Shown here: piece after piece, positions 26,527 through 38,200 of the stretch
Layout: each line of letters opens with the position of its first letter
Position numbering within the stretch: the first letter of the stretch is position 1
Assembly: GCF_000227135.1 (NCBI RefSeq)
Contig: NC_018232.1
Span: 372,716 to 427,768, forward strand
From: Leishmania donovani
Taxonomy: Eukaryota; Euglenozoa; Kinetoplastea; Trypanosomatida; Trypanosomatidae
Reading direction: 5' to 3'
DNA length: 55,053 nucleotides
The notes under the pieces: generated by a model
Databases searched by the model: none
What the model saw: the letters and a program-made list of their open reading frames with translations, nothing else
What the model was told of the DNA's origin: nothing
Position numbers and translations under genes: made by a program

Positions 26527-28220
26527 AGGGCCCGCTCGCCAAGGTTTGGCTTGCCGCGCACTGGGACAAGCGACTCACCCGCCATGAAGTGAAGGTGGTT
26601 GACCTCAGTCAGACTATCCTCCACATTGTCCGCCCTGTCGTCCCGATCGCCCTGCGCACGTCCGGCGAGCTGCTCGTCGGTGTCGTGCGCATCTACGCAC
26701 TGAAGGTGAAGCACCTGCTGAAGGAGGCGACCGAGGCGACGCTCTTCTTGCGTGTGACGACTCTCGCGACGAAGGGTAGCAAGGCGGGTGTCGCCGGTCA
26801 GCACCGCACCACCTCGATCGACGGCGTCGTGGTGCCAGTGAAGGGCAGCGATGTCGAGGCCGTGACGTTTGACTGGAACGCCGACGTCGCCGCGAAGCAC
26901 GGCGCGGTGGCAGACGCTGCTGAGGCTCTTGGCGAGGGCCGTTTTAATGCCATCGCTGATCTGCTGGGAAACAGCCACCGCATCGAAGTCTCCGAGACAG
27001 ACAAGGAGGATGCCCTCCTGGCGTCGGCGTGGTACACAGTGCAGCCAACGTCGCAGGCGGCAGGCGACGAGCTTCACACCATGCAGCAGGACTACGACGA
27101 GATCGCTAAGATGCGGGCGGACTTGATGGCCTTCGGCGAGCGCGCCAGCGGCAGCGCCAGCACCAGTAAGAGCAAGTCGAGTCTGTCGAGTATGGAGAAG
27201 GGCCGTGGCAGCGTCGCCGTTGATGTGGACGGCATGGCGTTCCCCGCTGTCGGCGATGAGCTGGATATTGGCGTCCCGCTCCCTGACGAGCTACCGCCGG
27301 GCTTCCCTGCTCTGGACGGGCAGGTGCCGGCGGGCATGATACCAACCGACCCGTTCCTGCTGCCGGACATGATGAACATGAACGACGAGGCGGCGGCGGC
27401 GGCGCAGCGGTCACGCCCAGGTCGAAAGATGCGGCCGGTGAACGTGTGCGACCTCGACTCCACGACTCTATCACGCGAGGCCTTCGAGAAGTGCATCGCA
27501 GACCGCAGCGACATTCTCAACAGCGAGCCGCGCCGTGGTCCCTACGACGCGCAGGAGGAGGCTGATCGCTATACCGTGACGGGGTCCGCCAACGCGGCGA
27601 ACGCGGTTGCTACTAACCCCGCGATGGACGCGGCGCCTCTCTCTGGGGTTCTGAACCCGGCGCTTCGCCTCGCATACGCGACAGCGCTGCGGCAGAGCGC
27701 CGAGGAAGCTGTCGCGATGGCGGCGCAGGCGTTTCGGGAGTCGATGGCACGGCGAAGCGAAGTCCCTGCCGGCGTCGGGGGCGCCCTCGAGGCAGACGAT
27801 GCGCAGGTTGCCGCGGCGGATCTGGACGGCAGCTCCACGTTGCTGCCGGAAGAGGAGGTGGCGCAGCAGCGTCGCAAGCGCGGCCGCGACGACAGTTACG
27901 GAGTCGATGACTCGACGATGGCTGCGGGTGTGTCGGCCAGTGCTCAGCAGACGCTGGAGCGCATTCGAATGGAGCTGTCGTTGCGCGCTGCGCGTGACCG
28001 CAAGAAGCCCCGCACGCAGTCGGTCGCCTCTCTCGTTGGTGCGAGCTGCGCGTTGCGGGAGGTGTGCCGTGGTCTACGCCGTCGCGATGCCGCGCGCACG
28101 TTTGTGGACGTCCTCGCACTGGCATCGAAACAGTACGTGAGCGCACAGCAGGCGCCGGGGTCTGATGAGGTGCAGGTGACCCTGAACGAGTCGGCCCTGC
28201 GTCTGTTGGCTGCGGCGTGA
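26496..28220 (+). CDS. RAD21: Cohesin kleisin subunit Rad21/SCC1
   Basis: 574 residues. The frame is open from 26355, but the first 47 residues of that frame come from UTR-like DNA, and the ATG at 26496 gives the family N-terminus MFFSTYVLTKKGPLAKVWLAA. Known: SCC1/Rad21 closes the SMC1-SMC3 ring, holds sister chromatids together and is cut by separase at anaphase. Seen: the N-terminal kleisin domain (1-105) with GPLAKVWLAAHWDK, a LRTSGELLVGVVRIY block and LLKEA; a long variable middle with acidic and Pro-rich parts; and a C-terminal winged-helix region (about 505-574) with RRDAARTFVDVLALASK and ending LNESALRLLAAA. Length is close to yeast Scc1 (566). A meiotic Rec8 paralogue cannot be excluded from sequence alone. 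Nuclear. Confidence 0.9.
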   Translation: MFFSTYVLTKKGPLAKVWLAAHWDKRLTRHEVKVVDLSQTILHIVRPVVPIALRTSGELLVGVVRIYALKVKHLLKEATEATLFLRVTTLATKGSKAGVAGQHRTTSIDGVVVPVKGSDVEAVTFDWNADVAAKHGAVADAAEALGEGRFNAIADLLGNSHRIEVSETDKEDALLASAWYTVQPTSQAAGDELHTMQQDYDEIAKMRADLMAFGERASGSASTSKSKSSLSSMEKGRGSVAVDVDGMAFPAVGDELDIGVPLPDELPPGFPALDGQVPAGMIPTDPFLLPDMMNMNDEAAAAAQRSRPGRKMRPVNVCDLDSTTLSREAFEKCIADRSDILNSEPRRGPYDAQEEADRYTVTGSANAANAVATNPAMDAAPLSGVLNPALRLAYATALRQSAEEAVAMAAQAFRESMARRSEVPAGVGGALEADDAQVAAADLDGSSTLLPEEEVAQQRRKRGRDDSYGVDDSTMAAGVSASAQQTLERIRMELSLRAARDRKKPRTQSVASLVGASCALREVCRGLRRRDAARTFVDVLALASKQYVSAQQAPGSDEVQVTLNESALRLLAAA

Positions 28221-30531
28221 GAGCGGCGTTAGAGGTGGGATGATCGACGAGAGCGAAGCTGCCGCGCTAGCCCCTTGTGTACTGCGCTGTGTGTGTGTGT
28301 GCGTCGCATGCTCGCCTGTCTCGCTCTCCATAAACCATCGCGCCGTTCAAGAGCACTCTCATTATCATAATTATCTCCCCTCAACTGCTAGTGCTACGGG
28401 TGCGCGGTGTTTCCCGTGCTGCTGTTGCCGCGGTGACTGGTGCTGGCTGACCTTCGCCCCGCACTGGCCACATTGTCCTTCCGTTCCACCCGCTGTCCCC
28501 CACCCCCCACTCTCTCCAGCTGAATGCTGCTTTGTTCTTGTTGTTTTCTTCTTCCATAGAGCACCACCGCGATGCGGGGCGGGGAGGGGTGGCACCGATG
28601 TGGGTGCTCGTTGCTTAGCCGACCTGGTCCCCCCGCCTCAGGAGCTTGTTCTCTGTCTATGGGTGTCTGTCTATCTCCCTTTCTCTGCATGTGTGTATGC
28701 GCGCCAGATCTTGAGGCGGTGGTGGTGGTGGGTGGTGGGTGGAGGGCGGAGAGATAGAGGGAGGGGGACGGAGGGTGCGTGATGTCCCTCTCGTTGATGG
28801 CCGACGGAGTCCACCTCCTCCCTCCTTTTCTTCAGCGCACACCCACACGCGCAGGGCAACCACAACTCTCTTGAAACCATAGAAGCAGCTTTACGCACAT
28901 GCATATACGCACGTGCTTGTGAAATCCATCATCAGATCTATGTGCACTGTGCTTGCAAAAGCGGAATAGACCGGCTTGTCTGTGATGAGCTCATCAGATA
29001 CGCACACGCACACGTCTGCACATGCACATACAAGTCCCCTCCCTCCCCGTGTACACACGCCCATGCTGGGGCCTCCCTCATAGACATGCGTGTCTTATTT
29101 TCGATTGATTATTCTCAAGCCCCATTGCGGTATACATGTGTACGTATGCATATATACACATATGCATACGTACGTGTGCGTGTATCTTTTTCCGTCTCGT
29201 GTGTTGATTTCCTTTGGCTTAGGGGGTGCGCTCATGTTGCGCACTTCTCTGTGGTGTTTGTGCTTGTCTTTGCGTGTCGCTTCTTTTGGTCTTACTTCTC
29301 ATTGTCTTTTGGTGTTGATGCGCGTGCGCGAGCGCTGCGAGGCGGTGCTGACGGTGGCGAACAACCGAACCTGGCGAGAAGAAGGAAGGGGGAGGATGAT
29401 CTTCAAGAGAGAGGGAGAGCGAGCAAGGAGGCACGTCGTGCTTGCGTGTACATGTGGACTTCTCCACAGCTACACACGCATACATACACGCACACACACC
29501 CACAGAGGTATACAGACAGACAGGCCGCTTCACACGTCTTTTGCGCACAACTCTTTGAATCTCTCGTGCCCTCTCTCCCCCCCCTCTACGCGCCTAATGA
29601 ATGCCGGCTGCGTCATCTCCGGTCGGTCGCTTCAATTTTTTTATTGTTTCTTGAACTTTTATGTTCTGGGCTTCACGCACCATCACGCTCCCTCTCTCTT
29701 CACCCGGTAGCGTCTGCGCGTGTTTCTCTCAATCGCTCGCTTGCCCTCTGCATGTGTGTGTGTGTGTGCATGGAGTGCGTCTTATCCTTCGCGACTGATT
29801 CTTCTTTCTTGTCTCTCTCCGTCGACCTTAAGTTCCACATGCACACACACACACACACACACACACTCAGATATGCACACAACACAGCTGCGTTGAACAG
29901 ACGGGTCCTCATACTCTCTCTGTTCTCTTTCCTCGCTGATGTGCAACAGAGATCCATTTATGATGGGCAATGGCAGCTGGAGTTGGGGTGGGAAAAGGCG
30001 AGCGGTCCGAGGCGCAGGGGCCGTGCGGTTCCGCCTCTGCCGTTGTCTCTCGTACTTCTCCACTGCGCATCCGGGGAGCTTTTCACTGTCTATCTTGCAT
30101 ACGTGTATGCTTGCGTGTGTGCAGCGATTGGTGTGCCGGGTGATGTTAGTGTGATAGTCTCTGTTCTCACTGCTGCTGCTGGCGTGCACCGTTCGCCATC
30201 ATGTGAGCCGTTCTACGTGCCAATCGCTTGCCTTCGCCTTTTATGTTCCTCTTTCTAACCGTAATTCCAGTATCACTCTCTCTCTGTGCTCGCACGTGTG
30301 TGTAGGTGGATGCGACGACGACAACAACAGAGGGGACGAATAACAGCGTCACGGGTCTTGGACAGGACATCAGTAGCGACCAGGCGTTACTTTCAAACAT
30401 CCTTTCTTTGTGTATGTGAGAGTTTGGGTACGTGTGCGCACCTATACACTTGTACGTGCACACACACTCGCACATACAGACAGACATAGATATACGGGCA
30501 CGTCTGCACACACCGCCGTGCGCAAGGCACC
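28221..30531. other. Intergenic: Rad21 3' UTR and methyltransferase 5' region
   Basis: 2.3 kb of simple-sequence-rich DNA with a (CA)n tract at 29842-29866 and palindromic TAnCA/TGnTA repeats at 29128-29186. The long plus-strand open frame across 28942-30258 is rich in Cys, His, Thr and Leu from translated repeats and is not considered a gene. Confidence 0.55.
29842..29866. repeat. (CA)n microsatellite
   Basis: Uninterrupted CA alternation of 25 bases. Confidence 0.95.
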
Positions 30532-31269
30532 ATGTCGAAGTACGCGAATCCCGAGTACTGGGAGGACCGCTACCGCAGCAACGACACCACCTTCGACTGG
30601 TTCGTCACATATGACAATCTGCAGACCATCCTGCGCCCTCTGCTGCAGCCGGCGGAGCAGATTCGGGTGCTCGTAGTGGGCTGCGGCAACAGCCGTCTCT
30701 CCGCTAACCTGTATGAACACCTCAACATCAAGAAGATCACCAACGTGGATGTGTCGCCGACGGTGATCAGCCAAATGCAGCGCCGCTACTCGGAGATGAA
30801 CGAGATGCAGTGGATCTGTGCCGATCTGCTCACCACCCCGATAGAGAAGCTGATGCTGGAGCTGTGCCCGAACGACTATCTCTATGATTTTATTGTGGAC
30901 AAGGGCCTCGTGGACAGCATCCTCGGCGGCTCAAACTCCTTTCACAACCTGTACACCTTCAACAAGAACATGTCGCGCCTGCTGAAGCGCGGCGGCCGCT
31001 TCGTTGTCGTCTCGTACGGGTCGCCCGAGACGCGCATGGACCACTTCCGTCGCAAGAAGCTCAACTTCGATGTGGAGCACAAGCTGCTGGAGAAGCCGAT
31101 GCTGAGCTCCTCTACCGCCAGCCCCACCGGGCACTACCATGTGTACATCATGGTAAAGGTTGGCGCGAAGCAAGGCGTCGGAGTCGCCGTGGCAGCAGGC
31201 GACGCCGAGTCGGAAGACGACGACGACTTCTACGACCGCTTCATGACGCATAACTCCGCCGCCAACTGA
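30532..31269 (+). CDS. Class I methyltransferase, EEF1AKMT4/METTL13-like
   Basis: 245 residues. Known: the family (EEF1AKMT4, METTL13 N-terminal domain) are S-adenosylmethionine-dependent protein lysine methyltransferases, with translation factor EEF1A as the established substrate in mammals. Seen: the family N-terminus with YANPEYWEDRY and FDWF (4-24); motif I VLVVGCGNSRLS at 46-57; the acidic motif II residue in NVDVS (71-75); DFIVDKGLVDSIL at 119-131, the typical family motif; a LLKRGGRFVVVSYGSP block (150-164); and an acidic C-terminal tail (about 225-237). Length is close to human EEF1AKMT4 (255). Probably cytosolic. It stands alone between very long non-coding stretches, with about 2.3 kb before and 3.9 kb after. 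Confidence 0.85.
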   Translation: MSKYANPEYWEDRYRSNDTTFDWFVTYDNLQTILRPLLQPAEQIRVLVVGCGNSRLSANLYEHLNIKKITNVDVSPTVISQMQRRYSEMNEMQWICADLLTTPIEKLMLELCPNDYLYDFIVDKGLVDSILGGSNSFHNLYTFNKNMSRLLKRGGRFVVVSYGSPETRMDHFRRKKLNFDVEHKLLEKPMLSSSTASPTGHYHVYIMVKVGAKQGVGVAVAAGDAESEDDDDFYDRFMTHNSAAN

Positions 31270-32661
31270 GGCGCGCTTGGCGGACACGGCGGCGGTGACC
31301 ACGTCTGGGGCCGCAAGAGGGGGTGAGAGTGGACGCGTGCGTGCGTACGAATGCTGCCATCCTTGCCCTCGCTGTCGTCGTCCTTCTCGCCACAACCACT
31401 ACTGCTACCATCGGCGGCTCTTCGCTCTCTAAGAAGCTGTATATGCCGTTCTTTGTCGCGCTGTAGACCAGCCGCGACGTCGATGGTGCCGTGCTGTGAG
31501 CGCGATGGGCGGGACACTGGAGGCGACTGGTCTGCGCGTGTGTGCCTGTGTGTCTTTGAGGTGGATGTGGATGTACATACCGGAAGCAGCGACTACTTCA
31601 CCACCCTCCTCCCCTATTTATTCTGCATGCACTTGTTGTGTTCGTGCGGGGCCCCCTCTTATGGTGGGCGCATGGTGGCTTGGGGATGGTGTGGCCATGC
31701 GGCCGTGCGAAGGGGAGTGGAGGCCCGCTGTAGGTGTGTGTGTGGTATGTGGATGTACAATGTGAACCAAGTGCAATGACATGGCGGTTTTGCGTGTGTG
31801 TGTGTGTATCTGCGCGTACACACGCATGCACACACACACATACACACACGCCAGGAGGAAGACAAAGGCAACATGAGTGGACGTGAGTCCGCGTCAGGAA
31901 AGGTACGCCGGCGCAAGCGTGCGTGCAAGCTCGTGCGCATGCACATAACCCAACGCACATACCTCCGTCGTGACTGTCGGTGCAACTGCACACACTCCCC
32001 CCTTTCTCCGGCTCTTTCTGCATCCGAATAAATATGACGGGCTGTATGGGACTCGTTTGTGGGGCTGACTGGGAGGGGAGGGGGAGTGCGCTACTCCGTT
32101 GTCACGGTGTATACGTGCCTTTCAACCACTTGTGTGTATGTGATGCTACTGTGCCTCCACTGCAGCAGAGGTGATACACGCGTGGACCGCGACCCTTCAG
32201 GCTAATGAGCGCCGGATGGCTCTTGGACTTTTTATCTCTCTCATTGCCTCTCCACTTTTCTTTCTGCGCGTCTGCTCGTCAACGCGACTCGCATACACAC
32301 ACGCACACCGATCTACGTGCCTACACACGGCCATACACACGTTCGCAGCAACACACAAATTCCTGGAGGTTGTCACCTCGCTTTTCTCTCCGTCTCTCTC
32401 CGCCTGTCACCCGCACGTCGCACCCATTCTTATGTTTGCTCATTTTCCTCGTCTTTTAGGTTTTCATTTTTGAGTCTTACGAAAGAAGTCGTCGTCCTCG
32501 TCTTCTCTCGGCGTGTGCGTGGGTGTCTCTGCTCTCCTGTCCTTTCCCCACTTTCCATCCACATCACACGCATACACGCACACTCCTCCGTCTCACCTCT
32601 CTCTCTCTCCACGCACAACCCCTCCCTCCCTCCTTCCTTCTCTACCCGAAGAGTCGACACG

Positions 32662-32686
32662 CACACACACACACACACACACACAC
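32662..32686. repeat. (CA)n microsatellite
   Basis: Uninterrupted CA alternation in the long intergenic region. Confidence 0.95.
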
Positions 32687-34618
32687 TACAGTCACGCGCA
32701 CACACCGCACTTTCAAGCGCGTCGGAGAGGGTTGCGTTGCACATACATTCACGTGAGAGCACACTCCTCGCCCCCAGCACATAAACACGCACACACGCAC
32801 ACAGTAAAAGCAACGGGACGCGATACCATCACCACGGAGGCACACGTGTGCAGCTGAGTTATTCCCCCTTTCTCCTGTCTCTCTCTGTCTCATCTTTCGT
32901 TGTTTCTGGGGTGCTCTTTCTTTCCGTTTGGTGTCTCCGACTTCCACCCCCCACATACACACGCGCCCTTATCCGCCCCACCCCACCCCCTCCTCCGCTC
33001 GCTCGCTCCGTGTGTGTGTGTGTGTGTTTATTTGCCTGTCTATCTGGTGCTTGCGCGCCTTTTCCTCTCTGAGTAAGGAGGAGTCTGCGCGCAGAGCGAA
33101 GCGTGGGCAGCGTGTGCGCCGTCCCGCGCCATCTCTCCCCTCCCGTGAAGGCTAGGGGACGCGCGCTTTTTTTTCTTCGCTTTCGTCCGTGCCGTTTGTG
33201 TTGCGTGAGCGGACCGGGGACGTTCACCCTCTCTCCCCTCCTCCCCCTCCCCTTCCCCCGGTCTCCGTCTCTCTTCCTCTCCCTTCTCTCCCCACTCCGA
33301 CGCAGAGGCTTGTCAGCCTGAAAACTGTGCGAGTGGCGGCGTGACGGCGTCTCTTCTCTGTACGTTTTTCCCTTTTGTTTGCTCGTCGTTTTATAGTTAG
33401 ACTGCACGCCCCCTCCTCTCCTCTGTTTCTGTATTTTGTTTCTCCTCGAGAGCTCTTTCTCGCGCACACGCACGTCGTAGGGAGGGGATACCAGCGCCGC
33501 ATCCGGCTACGCGCGCGCACACACACACACAAAGACGCACACGCACACATATACATACACACACACACACGCACACAAACGCATCGCTTGGTCACGCTGC
33601 ATCCTCCTTCCTCCCTTACTTCTACCATCCCCTCGGCACTCAAGAGGCGTAAGAGAGCAGGGGTATGTGACTGTCGCCACCCGTTTCGCCATCCGTCTCT
33701 CTCAGTGTATTCGTAGAACGTTCTCCCTCCTCCTCTTCTTCCCTCGCCGCCCGCCCCCTATTTTCCCTTCCTCCGCCCACATCGACGTTTTGTGATTCGG
33801 GTTTCGTGCTTTTCCCTCTTGTTTCCATTCTTCGTCTACGTGCAGTGTGCGCCTGCGGGCTTCTCTCTCTCTGCCCCCCTCCCTTCCCCTACGAGTCCCC
33901 CTCCCTAGTGCTTCTACTTTTCTCCTTCGTGCGGCGTTGCTACTGGTGCTGCTGTCGTAGTGGTGTGTGGATGTGCTTAGATACAAGACTGTTCCACGGC
34001 GTGCTCTCTTCTCCATTTTCTCTCTCTTCGTGCTTGTGTGTGTGTGTGTGTGGGCGTGTGCCTCGACTCCCCCATCCCCATCCCCCACCCCCACCATCAC
34101 AACTCGCACTCGGTTTCGTTTACAGCGTTGTGCTGCCCTTTTCGACAGGCACACCGGGACATACGCCACGCACACGCTCGTAGCACAATAACAGGCCTGC
34201 CCTCCCTCCCTCTCTCCCTCCCTCGTGGCTTTGTGCTTCTCGTCGACCCTTTTCTTTTTTACTTCAGTGTACACATCGAGGCCCTCTCCCTCCCACCCAC
34301 CTCCTTCCGTTGTTTACGTACACACTGACTCTGTCGCTCACTTCCACCTCCCTCTCTCCCTCCCTCCCTCACGCACACGCGCGAGACGAGTGTACACGCT
34401 GCGGGTCTCGCGTCCCTTTCCTTCTCTGTTTGATTTTGTACCTCTTCTGCGTTGTGTGTCCCTCTCCTCTCCCCGCTAGTAGCACATGGACAGACGCACA
34501 CCATAAATACCATACACATCATACCCGTGCATCCACTCGAAGAGTTTGTACGTGCTTCAAGTCCGTGCCGTCTCCGTGCCCTGTTGTGTTTCTTTCTCCT
34601 CTCTTGCTTAGACGCACG

Positions 34619-34640
34619 CACACACACACACACACACACA
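34619..34640. repeat. (CA)n microsatellite
   Basis: Uninterrupted CA alternation, 573 bases before the RRM gene start. Confidence 0.95.
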
Positions 34641-34843
34641 GACACAGACACACACAACTCTCTCTTCCCATCAAGCACGCGCACACACGCGCACCGGCAT
34701 ATTCGTCTGCGTGTGTGCCCTCTTCCTCTCCCCCATTTCTCCTTCTCTGCGTGTGTGTGCTTGTGCGCTCCAGTCGCGCTGTCCGTGCTACCCTCCCTGC
34801 GCGCGCTATTTTGTATTTTTACCTTTCTCCCCCCTCCCCAAAA

Positions 34844-34880
34844 ACACACACATATATATATATACACACACACACACACA
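34844..34880. repeat. Compound (CA)/(TA)/(CA) microsatellite
   Basis: CA repeats flank a TA core of about a dozen bases. It lies in the probable 5' UTR of the RRM protein gene. Confidence 0.9.
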
Positions 34881-35212
34881 GCCTTCCCCCCCCCTCCACA
34901 CACATACACGTATACACACGCGTACACGCACAGGCTTTTAGTTTGAGTGCTTCCCTTCTGTTCGCTTTTCTTTACTCTCTTTTGTTGCTCTGCGTGCCCC
35001 CGCCCCCGCCCCGACAGGCGAAGAGAGCACACACGTGTGCACGCGTCGGTGTTGTGCCACTGTGCTTGTGCCCGTCTTTCTGTGTTCTGGAAGTGCACAC
35101 GCACCAGTGCATCCGACCCGCTCAGACCCCCTCCCCCATTCACCGAACACGCGGCGACCTTCCCTACCTCCATCACCAGAGCCGCTGCTGCAGTGAGCGC
35201 TGCCCACATTCA

Positions 35213-38200
35213 ATGTACAGCAAGGCAGAGGATTCATCGCACGACACTCCGTGCAGCGGCGCGGCTGAGACGGCCACGACAACGAAGCGCCTGCCGTCTT
35301 TTGTGGTGACTTCCAGCAATGACGCAACCTTCACAAAGCCCACCACGCCTGCCAAGACGGGCTCCTCCATTACTCTCAACCCGGACGCGCAGGAGTTCCG
35401 CGTTACCCCTGCCTTTGCCGGCACACTCTTTTCCATGCCATCCGCAGCCGCACCGGCACCGCCGCAGCAGCGGTGGTTCCAGCCGGCAATGGATTTCTCG
35501 ACTCGCCCAACGGCTGGCAACAACGGCACCTCGCAGAGCGGCAGCTCGCCTCCCCCTGCTTCCCCCTCTGCCTCCGCTGCGAGCGATGCGATGGATAACC
35601 GGCAGCTGGTGGAGCTGACGGAGGCCTACATGCACCAACTCTACGACCGAAAGTGTGATGACGAGAAGCTTCACATGGTCTCTGTCTTCCACTTGCACCC
35701 GCGCACCACCGACAAGCAGCTGAGTCGCATCTTCTTCCCCACCGGGGCCTCCGCGGCCGAGGTTCTGGAGCCGCGCATGATGCCGGAGCCACTCGCCAAG
35801 GCGTTTCTCGCGGTGCGTCAGCGCGCTGGCGTCGTCTTCTTCACTCGTAAGGACTTCGCCATGGTTGGCGTGGAGAAGGTGCACGACTTTGTGCCCCATG
35901 GCCAGCACCAGCCGCTCGTGGTCCGTTACTGCGGCCCCGATCACGAGGCGACGCCGCTGTCCGGCTCTCCACTGCCCCCACGCTCTCAGAGCAGCGAGCC
36001 GCTTCGAGGCGGCGCGCTGTCCTCTGCAAAGGCAACCAGTCCAAGGCCCAGTGGCCGCCCAACACCGCCACAGTCGCGCCACAGGGATGCATCCGACCCG
36101 AGCGACGTCTTCCCTGCGAGCGTCGTGGCGGTGCCTCCCCTCTCCGGCGGGCTCGAGTCCATCGCGTCCGCCGGCACCACGACGCCGGCGCTGGACGCCG
36201 GCGCCAACTCCACCGCCACCTACGACTCCATCGACCACCACTTTTTGCAGAAGTACGCAGGTGAGCAAGTGTACCTTGTCGGGGTGCACAATCTCGCCTA
36301 CGGCACCACCCCCAAGTCGCTCTTCAAGATGTTCTACCCGATGGGGGCCCTGAACTCGGAGCTGCTGCCGCGACCCGTCTCGGTGGACGGTAAACTGCGC
36401 TGCAGCGGCGTCGCCGTCTTCGGTTCCAAAGGGATGGCGATGGAGGCGGCAGAAAAGATGAACGATTTCGTGCCGCACGGGCAGCGGCGGCCCATCGTGG
36501 CCCGCTTCCTTAAGCGCACGACGAGTCCCGCCTTCGCCAGCTCTGCCGCGCCCGGCAATGGCAGCAGCATCACAGGCAGCGCCTACACCGCAACGGCGGC
36601 GACGGCGTCCACGCCTCGCGGGTCGATATCGTCTCCCAGCCCCGCTTCCGGCATCTCTTCCGCGGCCGCCCTGCTCGAGTCCGTTGAGAAGCAGCTGCGG
36701 TCCAAGTCTCTGAATGACAGCCAGCTTGCGGCGGATATGGCGGCGCTCGTCTTGTGTGCGGAGAGCGGCGAGGCAGAAGCGAGGAAGCTGGCGGCGGTTC
36801 TGCGGGACGTGCTGCTCTCCATGGGAGACCACTCCACCATCCTCGCGAGTCCGCTCTCTGGTGCCCTCCGCACGCTGCACAGCACGTTAGGCATTCGCGT
36901 GCGCACCGCCCCGGCAACGCCGGCAGACGCCTCGCTGAGCGTCCGCAAGGGCGTTCTTTTTCTCCAGCAGATTGGCCGTACACTGATGATGCTCGTGGCC
37001 GACACCGAGGCGGCCCGCCAGACCCGCATCGTCGCCGCGGTGCAGTGCGCCTACCTCTACCAGTACACGTACCTGCCCAAGACGCCGCTGTGCTTTGCCG
37101 CGACGCTCTTCCGAAACTGCGAGAGGGAGCTGCGGGAGGCGAGAGAGTTTCTGTGCCGCGAGCCGAACGTGCCGTCGAGCCTCGCTGAGGAACAGCAGCA
37201 CCGCCCCTGGATCACGCTGATGGATGCGCTGCATGAGATGGTGAGCGTCTGGCGCTCTCTCGACCCCCGAACCTACGCTCAGGACGCGGTGCGCGAGGAG
37301 TACGAGCGCTTCGTGTGCGAGTTCCGCGGCATGGACATGAAGCGCAGCAGCCCGGTGACTAGCACTCTCAGCGCCGCTGCCGTAGCCGCTGCTGGAGGAG
37401 GAGAGCACCACAGCGGTGCCTGCACGCCGCGCAACGACGCGCTGGAGGTGCCTGCCGAGGCGGCCAACCACACGCACTCGGCAAAGGGCTACGGCGGCAG
37501 CAGCGTCAACGCAAGTGCGAAGAAGTCGCAGTTCGTGACCCCGAGTGCGCGACCGACGCCGCGCCGCGTCGTCTCGAAGTCGTACAGCACCACCAGCGAC
37601 TGGAAGGTGAAGCAGAGCACGCCGCTTGCGGGGCCGAACTGCGCCGTGCCACCGCAGGTGATGCTGACCAGCCCGGCCAGCGACTACACCCAGGGCGCCT
37701 CCGAGTTCTCGGCGGACAGCAACTCCGCCGGCACGGCGATCAGCAGCGCGCTGCGCTCGCTGGGCCTCACGCCGCAGCACCCGAGCATGCGCTTCAACTG
37801 GGGATCGCGGCTGCTGTCGGCGGCGCCGCAGCCCGGCATGCCTCCCAATCCAACTGTGTCTGCTGCTGCCATGCTGCCTGCAACACCGACGCTCTCTGCG
37901 CCTGCTTCCACGTCTGCCACGGCTAGTGCTGCTTCCGGCGCCCCCACCGCTGCCGCCACTTCCGCTGAGCGGTCGGACGCCACGATGACGGAGCGGACGG
38001 TGTACATCACGAAACTGCCCTCCTGCCTCAGCGCCGGCCAGGTCCGGCGTCTGCTGCTGCATTTTGGCGACTTCCGCAAAGTCCGGCTGTGCCACGATGA
38101 CAAGGAGACGACGCGCATCGGCTCAGCGGAGGCGCTGGCGGCGCACAACCTCAAGTTCGACCAGCTATGCTTTGGTTTCGTGGAGTTCGTGGAGAGCGGC

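Larger units (their letters stand above)
31270..35212. other. Very long intergenic region, pyrimidine- and CA-rich
   Basis: 3.9 kb without a supportable gene. From about 32.2 kb the plus strand is dominated by C/T tracts and (CA)n or (TA)n microsatellites, for example 32662-32686, 33519-33530, 34619-34640 and 34844-34880. It must hold the 3' UTR of the methyltransferase gene and the 5' UTR of the RRM gene, with many possible splice acceptors. Confidence 0.6.

Noticed and set aside
28942..30258. A 438-codon plus-strand open frame.
   Set aside because: It is rich in Cys, His, Thr and Leu from simple repeats, has no recognisable domain, and overlaps other equally open frames.
34310..35212. A 301-codon in-frame N-terminal extension of the RRM protein.
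   Set aside because: Composition (Cys, His, Thr, Leu, Ser) is that of translated CA and CT repeats. The region carries microsatellites and likely splice acceptors.
35234..36880. A 548-codon minus-strand frame.
   Set aside because: Antisense shadow of the RRM gene, Arg/Gly/His-rich with no motif.
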